From Pseudoxanthobacter soli DSM 19599 (GTDB lineage Bacteria > Pseudomonadota > Alphaproteobacteria > Rhizobiales > Segnochrobactraceae), in the NCBI RefSeq assembly GCF_900148505.1, contig NZ_FRXO01000002.1:434001-498000 (forward strand): a stretch of DNA of 64,000 bases, given 5' to 3'. A program made the translations under genes and the position numbers. How positions within the stretch are numbered: position 1 is the first letter of the stretch; every line of letters begins with the position of its first letter. Under the pieces are notes generated by a model that saw only the letters and a list, made by a program, of their open reading frames with translations, was not told the DNA's origin and made no database searches. Below, piece after piece: positions 55,268-62,537 of the stretch.

Positions 55268-56605
55268 ATGACCAGCATTATCACGAACTCCTCCGCTCTC
55301 GTGGCCCTGTCGACCCTCAAGTCGATCAGTAAGGACCTCGACACCACCAACAGCCGCATCTCGACCGGCCTGAAGGTGAATACGGCCAAGGACAACGCCG
55401 CCTATTGGTCGATCGCCACCACCACCAAGTCGGACAACGGCCAGCTCGGCGCCGTGAAGGATGCTCTCGCGCTCGGTGCCGAAACGGTCAACACCCAGAC
55501 CACCGGCATGAACGCGGTTATCGACAAGCTCAACGAGCTGCAGAAGAAGCTGACGACCGCTCTTTCCGCGAACGTGGACCGCGGCAAGATTCAGTCGGAA
55601 ATCGACACCATCCTGACCGACCTGAGCGACTCGGCTTCGGCCGCCACGCAGGCCGGTGAGAACTGGCTCTCGGTCGACAGCTCCGAGGGCGACTACAACC
55701 CGGTCGCCAAGCTGGTGGCTTCGTTCACCCGCACCGGCGGCCAGATCTCGCTCGGCACCGTCGACGTCGATGTCGACAGCGTGAAGCTCTACGACAAGAC
55801 GACGTCTGCCGGCACCGCCGCTACGGGCGTGGATCTGGCCACGAACGCGACGGCGGTTTCCGCCGCCGACCTCGGCACTGCCTACAGCTCCGCTCTCGCC
55901 TCCTTCAAGACCGCTTACTCCACGTTCGCCGCGGCCGCTTCCACGGCCGGCTTTGCCGCGTCCACGATCGCCTCGACCTTCGGCGATTCGGTCAATGCGG
56001 ACCAGCTGGTGAAGTTCGCGGCGTCCGCCAAGGCGGACTACGACGCCGCCCTGACGAAGTACGAACTGGGCGCCAAGAGCACGGACGACCGCGCGGCGCT
56101 GGATGCCGCCGAAGCGCTCTACACCGCTTCGAAGGCCCTGTTCTCTGCCGGCCAGGACGGCCTCAACAATGCGGCCATCGTGAAGAACGACGGCGTGAAC
56201 GGTGAAGGCGGCATTCTGAACAAGCAGTACACCACGCTTGCCAAGAATGAGGACGGCTTCCTGGTCGGTTACGCGATGTCGGTCGACTCGATCAACATCT
56301 CGAACATCGACGATACGGACCTCTCCAAGCTGCGCGGCTACATCGACGTCGTCGATAAGGCGCTGGGCGCGGCCACCGACGCCGCGACCGTTCTCGGTAC
56401 GGTTTCGACCCGCATCGACAGCCAGCAGACCTTCGTCGGCTCTCTCATCGACGCCAACACCAACGCCATCAGCGCGCTGGTCGATGCGGACATGGAAGAA
56501 GAGTCGACCCGCCTCAAGGCCCTGCAGACCCAGCAGCAGCTCGGCGTTCAGACCCTGTCGATCGCCAACTCCAGCGGCCAGAACATCCTGTCGCTGTTCC
56601 AGTAA
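55268..56605 (+). CDS. fliC: Flagellin, filament subunit
   Basis: 445-aa flagellin. The conserved N-terminal D0/D1 part (SIITNSSALVALSTLKSISK; LDTTNSRISTGLKVNTAKDN; AAYWSIATTTKSDNGQLGAV) and C-terminal part (VDADMEEESTRLKALQTQQQ; LGVQTLSIANSSGQNILSLF) flank a surface-exposed Ala/Ser/Thr-rich variable region (about 150-340), where glycosylation would be expected. Only one flagellin gene is in the window. It is followed by a strong intrinsic terminator and preceded by a leader with a palindrome. Export is through the flagellar gate; FlaF/FlbT regulate synthesis. Confidence 0.97.
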   Translation: MTSIITNSSALVALSTLKSISKDLDTTNSRISTGLKVNTAKDNAAYWSIATTTKSDNGQLGAVKDALALGAETVNTQTTGMNAVIDKLNELQKKLTTALSANVDRGKIQSEIDTILTDLSDSASAATQAGENWLSVDSSEGDYNPVAKLVASFTRTGGQISLGTVDVDVDSVKLYDKTTSAGTAATGVDLATNATAVSAADLGTAYSSALASFKTAYSTFAAAASTAGFAASTIASTFGDSVNADQLVKFAASAKADYDAALTKYELGAKSTDDRAALDAAEALYTASKALFSAGQDGLNNAAIVKNDGVNGEGGILNKQYTTLAKNEDGFLVGYAMSVDSINISNIDDTDLSKLRGYIDVVDKALGAATDAATVLGTVSTRIDSQQTFVGSLIDANTNAISALVDADMEEESTRLKALQTQQQLGVQTLSIANSSGQNILSLFQ

Positions 56606-56654
56606 TCGGATCCCGATCCGAAACGCACCCGCCGCCTACGGGCGGCGGGAATCG

Positions 56655-56686
56655 GGACCGCGCTTCCCCGGGCGCGGTCCTTTTTT
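56655..56686 (+). terminator. Intrinsic terminator of flagellin
   Basis: GGACCGCGC (56655-56663), 8-nt loop, GCGCGGTCC (56672-56680), then six T (56681-56686). A classical Rho-independent terminator. A second perfect stem, CCCGCCGCC (56628-56636) with GGCGGCGGG (56641-56649), stands just before it and may protect the abundant flagellin mRNA 3' end. Confidence 0.9.
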
Positions 56687-56891
56687 ATGCGCGCAATCTC
56701 CGGACAAGCTTCAGAGCACACACTCGGCATCAAGGATCGGCATGACCGCCCGGATTGTTCCGACGGCGGCCAAGCGGACAGCCTCCATCGCGCAGCGCAC
56801 GGGCGTTCGAAAGCCGCGGGCGCCCCGAAGGACGCTGCCGCTGCAAGCGTCGTGACTGCAAGTGTGTCGTGTTTGAGGAGGCTGAGTGTCC

Positions 56892-58529
56892 ATGCCGGGC
56901 CTCGCGCAAGCTGAACAGCTCTGGTCGAATATTCGCGACCTCGGAACACGGCGCCTGATCGCACTCGGCCTGATCGCACTCGCCGTCATGCTGGCGATCG
57001 GCCTCGGCGTCTATTATCTGAGCCAACCCGAGCGGGAGGCGCTCTATACCGGCCTCAGCCGAGACGACGTCACGCGCATGGGCGGCGTCCTGAAGGATTC
57101 CGGCATCCCCTTCGACGTCAGCGCCGATGGTTCGGCCGTGCTCGTCGGCCATCGCGACACGGCCCGCGCCCGCATGCTTCTGGCGGAAAAGGGCCTGCCG
57201 CAGAACACCAATTCCGGTTACGAGCTGTTCAACGACCTCGGTTCGTTCGGCCTCACTTCGTTCATGCAGCAGGTCACCAAGGTGCGTGCGCTCGAGGGCG
57301 AACTCGCCCGCACCATCCAGGGCATGAAGGGAATCAAGGCTGCGCGCGTGCACATCGTGCTGCCGGAACGCGGATCGTTCCGCACCGAACAGCAGCCGGC
57401 GACGGCCTCCGTCGTGATCCGCACCGAAAGCGCCGACGACACCTCGTCGGCCCAGGCGATCCGCTATCTCGTCGCAGCCGCCATCCCCGACCTGAAGCCG
57501 GAAGGCGTGACCGTTCTTAACACCGATGGCCGCGTACTTGCGTCCGGTGACATGGCCGACAGCACCTCCACAGGCAAGATGACCCACCTGGAGGAGCAGA
57601 TAAACAGCGAGCTGACGCAGAACATTCGCAAGACGCTGACGCCCTATCTCGGCCTCAACAATTTCGAGGTGAGCGTTTCGTCGAGGCTCAACACCGACAA
57701 GACGCGCACGAGCGAGACAATTTACGACCCCGACTCGCGGGTTGAGCGCTCGGTGCGGGTTGTCCGCGAGAACAACACCTCGCAGAACCGTGCAAGCCAG
57801 CCGCCGACGACGGTTCAGCAGAACATTCCGCAGGAACAGGTCCAGGGTGCCGCCGGCAACGACTCCGCCGAGGAATCGAACCGTCGCGAGGAACTGACCA
57901 ACTACGAGGTCTCGGCCAAGACGATCGAGCGCGTGAGCGACGGCTATACCGTGGAGCGACTTTCGATCGCCGTGCTCGTCAACCGCGACCGTCTGCTCGT
58001 CAATGCGAGCACCCAGGGCGGTTCGGTGCCGGTCGACGACCAGTTGAAGGACATCGAGCAACTGGTCCGTTCGGCGGTCGGCTTCAATGCGGAGCGAGGC
58101 GACCAGATCAAGGTGTCGGCCGTCAGCTTCGCCGAAGGCGGCAATTCGATGGAGCCGGTGCCCCCGCTCGGGATCAAGGACCTGCTGCTGCGCCAGATGG
58201 GTACGCTCATCAATGCCGCGGCGATCCTCATCGTGGCCGTGCTGCTGATCTGGTTCGGGCTGAAGCCGGCCGTGCGCGCCATCCTGGCCCAGCCGCAGGC
58301 CGAAACGGCCGGATCCGATCTCTTGATCGAGGGGCCGGAGAGTGTGGCACTCGCCGAAGGCAGCTTCCCGCAGCTGCCCGCCAGCGAGAATCCGAACCTG
58401 ATCGAAGACCTCACGAGCCGTATGAACCGCTCGCCGCAGAAGCGGCTCGAGCAGATGGTCGAATATGACGAAGAGCAGGTCGCGGCCATCCTGAAGCAAT
58501 GGATGCGTCAGGAAGAGACCGCAGCATGA
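56892..58529 (+). CDS. fliF: FliF, flagellar MS-ring protein
   Basis: 545-aa inner-membrane ring protein. First TM ALGLIALAVMLAIGLGVYYL, the ring-building motifs (YTGLSRDDVTRMGGVLKDSG; NSGYELFNDLGSFGLTSFMQ; ARVHIVLPERGSFR), second TM LINAAAILIVAVLLIWFGLK, and the C-terminal FliG-binding tail (PQKRLEQMVEYDEEQVAAIL). ATG 56892 has GAGGAGG 10 nt ahead, preferred over GTG 56886. Overlaps fliH by 4 bp. Confidence 0.97.
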   Translation: MPGLAQAEQLWSNIRDLGTRRLIALGLIALAVMLAIGLGVYYLSQPEREALYTGLSRDDVTRMGGVLKDSGIPFDVSADGSAVLVGHRDTARARMLLAEKGLPQNTNSGYELFNDLGSFGLTSFMQQVTKVRALEGELARTIQGMKGIKAARVHIVLPERGSFRTEQQPATASVVIRTESADDTSSAQAIRYLVAAAIPDLKPEGVTVLNTDGRVLASGDMADSTSTGKMTHLEEQINSELTQNIRKTLTPYLGLNNFEVSVSSRLNTDKTRTSETIYDPDSRVERSVRVVRENNTSQNRASQPPTTVQQNIPQEQVQGAAGNDSAEESNRREELTNYEVSAKTIERVSDGYTVERLSIAVLVNRDRLLVNASTQGGSVPVDDQLKDIEQLVRSAVGFNAERGDQIKVSAVSFAEGGNSMEPVPPLGIKDLLLRQMGTLINAAAILIVAVLLIWFGLKPAVRAILAQPQAETAGSDLLIEGPESVALAEGSFPQLPASENPNLIEDLTSRMNRSPQKRLEQMVEYDEEQVAAILKQWMRQEETAA

Positions 58530-59143
58530 GGCAAGATCTCGCCCGTTTCCTGCCGAACTTCGAGGAGCCCTCCGCCAAGGGTGAGGAGTCCCGCGCTCCC
58601 GTCACCGAGGCACGCGTCGCGCAGGCCGTCGCCGATGCCGTTGCCCGCGCGACGGCGGAAGCGCTCGAACGCGGCCGTCGCGAGGGGGCAGAGGCCGAAC
58701 GCGCCGCAAACAAGGCTGCGCGGGCCGCGGAACTCGCCGCGCTCGACAAACGGCTCGCGGACGAGCGCCGCCGCTGGAGCGAGGAGGAGGCCGAGCGGCT
58801 GGCAGACAGGTTCGCGCTGGCCGTGGCGAGTCTTGAGGAATCGCTGCTTTCGAGCGTCGCACGCACGCTTGTGCCGTTCCTCGATGAGGGCATCCGCAGA
58901 CGAGCGCATGAAGGGCTTTGCGATCTTCTGGCCGGCATGCTGGAAACCGGCGAACACAAGTCGCTGGCGATTTCCGGGCCGAAGGATCTGCTGGCACCGC
59001 TTCAGGAGCGGTTCGCCCGTCATGCCGCCGCCATCACCTTTACCGAGGCGGACACGCCCGACGTCCGCGTTATCGTAGACAGCACCGTGATCGAGACGCA
59101 GACGCGGATCTGGTCCGAGCTTCTCGCCAACGCCATCGAGTGA
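58526..59143 (+). CDS. fliH: FliH-like export ATPase regulator
   Basis: 205-aa soluble protein of FliH/YscL type, which holds FliI at the C-ring. Features are an N-terminal acidic segment (RFLPNFEEPSAKGEESR), a long Ala/Glu/Arg coiled coil (ALERGRREGAEAERAANKAA), and the conserved C-terminal half with VIVDSTVIETQTRIWSELLA. The weak sequence conservation is usual for FliH. Starts at ATG 58526 in a 4-bp overlap with fliF. Confidence 0.82.
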   Translation: MRQDLARFLPNFEEPSAKGEESRAPVTEARVAQAVADAVARATAEALERGRREGAEAERAANKAARAAELAALDKRLADERRRWSEEEAERLADRFALAVASLEESLLSSVARTLVPFLDEGIRRRAHEGLCDLLAGMLETGEHKSLAISGPKDLLAPLQERFARHAAAITFTEADTPDVRVIVDSTVIETQTRIWSELLANAIE

Positions 59144-59151
59144 GAACCGGA

Positions 59152-60555
59152 ATGAGTTCCGCACCCGAACATGATCTGATCATTATCCGCCGCGTCGAGG
59201 AAGAAGAACACGAGTCGCATAATACGGCCTGGAAGGTCGCGCATGCGGACTTCATGACGGCGATGATGGCCTTCTTCCTCATCATGTGGCTCATCAACGC
59301 CACTGACGACGAGGCGAAGAAGGAAATCGCGAACTACTTCAATCCGATCAACCTCGCTGCGAGCCCGGTGGAGCACAAGGGCGTCAACGACCCGAAGCCG
59401 CTCGCCGAAAGTCCCACGCAGAAAAAGGGCGTCAACGATCCGAAGCCGATGAAGGCCGACGAACAGGAGATCGTCGGGCACGAGATGGGCGACGGCGACA
59501 AGTCGCCGACCGGCAATAAGCCGGGCGGTGAGAAGGTGCAGGCCGGGCCGGATACCACCGGCGTCGTGAAGGTCGCCATCGGTCAGCAGGCGGCAACGTC
59601 CCAGGAAGAGGCCGCGGCGTTCCAGGATCCCTATGCGGTTCTCTCAAAGCTCGCCTCTCTCGCCCCGGCAGACACGCCGGCCGATCCCGACGTGGTGATC
59701 GGTGTGGTCGGACAGGAAGGCGTGGCGACGAGCGCTGCCCAGGCGCAGCGCGACCCGTTCGATCCCACCTATTGGCAGCTGCGCGACGGCCCCAAGAGGA
59801 AGACCCCCGATCCAACGGCGCAAAACGGGGCCGCCTCGCAACCCCAGCCCGCGAATACCGCCATCGACGCGCGCTCTTCCGGCAAGAACGACGGCTTTGC
59901 GGTCGTGAACGATCCGGGGGCAGGCGCGCAGGCCGCCACCAACATCGCCGAGCAGGGCATGTCGATGTCCGCGGCTCTCTCCGGCGGCGATCTCCCCCCC
60001 GATCCGGAAGCGGCCGATATCGCCGCCGCGGCGGTCGCCGAGGCGGAGGCAGCGGCAGCGGCGGCGGTCGCCCAGCGTGCGGCCGACCGGCAGGCGAGAG
60101 CCGTCGCCCTCGGGGCGGAACTCGCGGCCGCTTTGCGCACGTCGGTCGGCACCGCCGCGATCCCGCATGTCGAGGTCACATCGTCGAGCGAGGGACTTCT
60201 GATCAACCTCACCGACGATCTCGATTTCAGCATGTTCCCGATCGGTTCGGCGATTCCCCATCCGAAGCTCGTGAAAGCCATGGAGAACGTGGCCGCGGTG
60301 CTGAAGGAACGCCCCGGACAGGTGCTGATCCGCGGCTATACCGACGCCCGGCCGTTCCGCTCCGAGACCTACGACAACTGGCGCCTTTCGACCGCTCGCG
60401 CCCACATGGCCTACTACATGCTGACCCGTGGCGGGCTCGACAGCGCACGCATCGAGCAGATCGAAGGCCATGCGGACCGGAACCTGAAGAACCCCGACGA
60501 TCCGAACGCGGCCGAGAACCGGCGGATCGAGATCGTCCTGCAGGTGCCGGAATGA
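59152..60555 (+). CDS. motB: MotB, stator peptidoglycan anchor
   Basis: 467-aa stator protein paired with MotA. TM segment with the proton-accepting Asp33: VAHADFMTAMMAFFLIMWLI. A long Pro/Ala/Gln-rich periplasmic linker contains a short repeat, KGVNDPKP twice (59377-59400, 59425-59448), as in rhizobial MotB, which is longer than in E. coli. The C-terminal OmpA-like domain binds peptidoglycan (LINLTDDLDFSMFPIGSAIP; RGYTDARPFRSETYDNWRLS; EGHADRNLKNPDDPNAAENR). Overlaps motC by 4 bp. Confidence 0.95.
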   Translation: MSSAPEHDLIIIRRVEEEEHESHNTAWKVAHADFMTAMMAFFLIMWLINATDDEAKKEIANYFNPINLAASPVEHKGVNDPKPLAESPTQKKGVNDPKPMKADEQEIVGHEMGDGDKSPTGNKPGGEKVQAGPDTTGVVKVAIGQQAATSQEEAAAFQDPYAVLSKLASLAPADTPADPDVVIGVVGQEGVATSAAQAQRDPFDPTYWQLRDGPKRKTPDPTAQNGAASQPQPANTAIDARSSGKNDGFAVVNDPGAGAQAATNIAEQGMSMSAALSGGDLPPDPEAADIAAAAVAEAEAAAAAAVAQRAADRQARAVALGAELAAALRTSVGTAAIPHVEVTSSSEGLLINLTDDLDFSMFPIGSAIPHPKLVKAMENVAAVLKERPGQVLIRGYTDARPFRSETYDNWRLSTARAHMAYYMLTRGGLDSARIEQIEGHADRNLKNPDDPNAAENRRIEIVLQVPE

Positions 60556-62537
60556 AGCCGATCGTTCGTCGTTGCGCATGGCAAGCCGGGATGCGCTCGC
60601 CGGGCGCGGCAGCCGGGGGAACGCCCTTCCGGCGCCCTCATCGCGGCTTCCGCGCGGCCCTGCTGGCAACAGCACTCGTCGCGGTGGGCAGCGCCGGGTG
60701 CACGGCGGCGTTCGGGCAGAGTGCAGCGCCGGCGGCGCCGCCGCCCCAATCGGTCGCGGGAATGCCCGCCTCCGGCCAGGCCACGATGCCGTGGCCCACC
60801 GCGGACGACGCACGCAAGGCCGAGCAAGCGGAAGCCGCCACCAGCTCGGTCCAGCCGCCGGCCCACACACCGGCGCCCTCCGGCGACGTGTCGAGCGGGG
60901 CGGCGGTGGGCGGCACCGAAGCACCGGCGGTTTCATCCGTTCAGCCGCCGGATAATGGCCGCGCTGTGACGCCGGCCGGCCCCCCTGCCCTCCCGGCCGA
61001 AGCGGCGGCACCGCCCCCAGAACCGGCGAGCGACAGCGGCGCCACCGCGGCCGCCGCATCTCCTTCCGCCTCATCTCCTTCCGCCACGGCCCCGGCGTCG
61101 GCCGAGGCGGAGCCGACTCCTCCTCCGCCTTCGAACGGGCCGCTTCCCGGCGGCACCATGCCGGCGCCGCAGGCGATGGCGGCCGTCGCAGCCGGCGATG
61201 GACCCGCGATCGCGGCACCCTACGAGTTGATCCGCACACTGCAGGGCATCCAGGACGACATTGCTGCCGGGTCCGTCGCCGCGCTCAATGCCCAGCGTGT
61301 CCTGCTTTCGCGCATCGATCGCGAATTTCTGGCCGCGCCTCCGGACGCCTGGAAGGAGGCGCGCAATGCCAACGCGCTCGTCGCCTTCATCCTCAGCGGC
61401 GGCAGCCCGGTGACATTGCGGACGCTGCTCGACCGCGGCATCGAGCCGGCGATCGACGATAACCTTCTGCGCGGCTCGCTCGCCTACGCGGAGGGGCGGG
61501 AGAGTGTCGCCGAGCCGCTGTTGCGCGATATCGATCCGCGTGCTCTGCCGGCCAGCATTGGTGGGCAGGTCGCGCTCGCGCAGGCGGCGCTTTCCGCCGC
61601 GAAGGACCCCGCGAAGACCATCGCCCTGCTCGATACCGGCCGCTTGCTGGCGCCGGGCACTCTGGTGGAGGAGGCGGCGCTTCGCCGGGAAATCCTCATC
61701 GTCAGCCAGGCGGGCGACAACACCAAGTTCGAGATGCTGGCCCGGCAATATCTCCAGCGGTTCAGCCGGTCGGTCTATGCCGGCAATTTCCGGCAGCGCT
61801 TTGCAGCGGCGTTGACGCGCATGAGCTACATCGACAATCCCGCGCAGTTCGCCCGTCTCGACGAGACATTGAAGCTGCTTCGCGTCAATGCGCAGCGCGA
61901 ACTCTACCTCACAATCGCAAGGGCATCGGTCAGTCAAGGCAAGACCCCCGCTGCGATCCTCGCATCGGAACGGGCGCTTGATACGGCAGCGCCGGGTTCG
62001 GAGGATGAGGCCCGCGCCCTCGTCTATCGTGGGGCGGCACTCGCAGTGACCCAGGATGGACTGGAGCGCGGCATCGGCAGCCTTCAGGCCTCCGATGCCA
62101 GCAAGTTGCCGCCGGAGGACGCGGCATTGCGCGCGGCCGCGATCCAGGCCGCCGAGCTGATCCGCACGGCTGCGATCCCGGACGGCAAGCTCGTCCAGAC
62201 GACGGGCGCTCAGGTCGCGGACGCCAACACGCCGCTCGACGCGGCCGCCCCGCCCACCCCGGCCGGCGCCGCACCGGTCACTCCGGCTGGCACCGCACCG
62301 GTGGCCCCAGCTGGCGCTACACCGGCGGCCCCGGCTGGCGCCGCTCCTGTCTCCCCGGCTGGCGCCGCACCGGGTGCGCCCGCGAGTTCGGCTGCCGCTC
62401 CGGCGACCGCCGGCGGCTCCAATGCTGACGCTGGAACGGCGCAGCCGCAGCCGACAGCGGACTCGCCGGCCGCGGTGGTCCAGGCCCGCAGCGTTCTCAG
62501 CGCCGTCGATTCACTCCTAGCGGACGCCCCAGAATGA
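60552..62537 (+). CDS. motC: MotC, periplasmic stator-modulating protein
   Basis: 661-aa exported protein. A signal peptide (RAALLATALVAVGSAGCTAA) is followed by a long Pro/Ala/Ser-rich low-complexity stretch (about 55-215), a helical domain (PYELIRTLQGIQDDIAAGSV; AQRVLLSRIDREFLAAPPDA; LRREILIVSQAGDNTKFEML) typical of rhizobial MotC, and a second repeat-rich tail. MotC acts with MotA/MotB and is stabilised by MotE. Ends overlapping fliK by 4 bp. The Cys in GSAGC could be a lipobox; not certain. Confidence 0.9.
   Translation: MKPIVRRCAWQAGMRSPGAAAGGTPFRRPHRGFRAALLATALVAVGSAGCTAAFGQSAAPAAPPPQSVAGMPASGQATMPWPTADDARKAEQAEAATSSVQPPAHTPAPSGDVSSGAAVGGTEAPAVSSVQPPDNGRAVTPAGPPALPAEAAAPPPEPASDSGATAAAASPSASSPSATAPASAEAEPTPPPPSNGPLPGGTMPAPQAMAAVAAGDGPAIAAPYELIRTLQGIQDDIAAGSVAALNAQRVLLSRIDREFLAAPPDAWKEARNANALVAFILSGGSPVTLRTLLDRGIEPAIDDNLLRGSLAYAEGRESVAEPLLRDIDPRALPASIGGQVALAQAALSAAKDPAKTIALLDTGRLLAPGTLVEEAALRREILIVSQAGDNTKFEMLARQYLQRFSRSVYAGNFRQRFAAALTRMSYIDNPAQFARLDETLKLLRVNAQRELYLTIARASVSQGKTPAAILASERALDTAAPGSEDEARALVYRGAALAVTQDGLERGIGSLQASDASKLPPEDAALRAAAIQAAELIRTAAIPDGKLVQTTGAQVADANTPLDAAAPPTPAGAAPVTPAGTAPVAPAGATPAAPAGAAPVSPAGAAPGAPASSAAAPATAGGSNADAGTAQPQPTADSPAAVVQARSVLSAVDSLLADAPE
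62256..62375 (+). repeat. Tandem 24-bp repeats inside motC
   Basis: Five in-frame units of 24 bp encode the octapeptide pattern xPAG(A/T)(A/T)Px (TPAGAAPV, TPAGTAPV, APAGATPA, APAGAAPV, SPAGAAPG). They form a Pro/Ala spacer in the MotC tail, likely to vary in copy number between strains. Confidence 0.8.
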
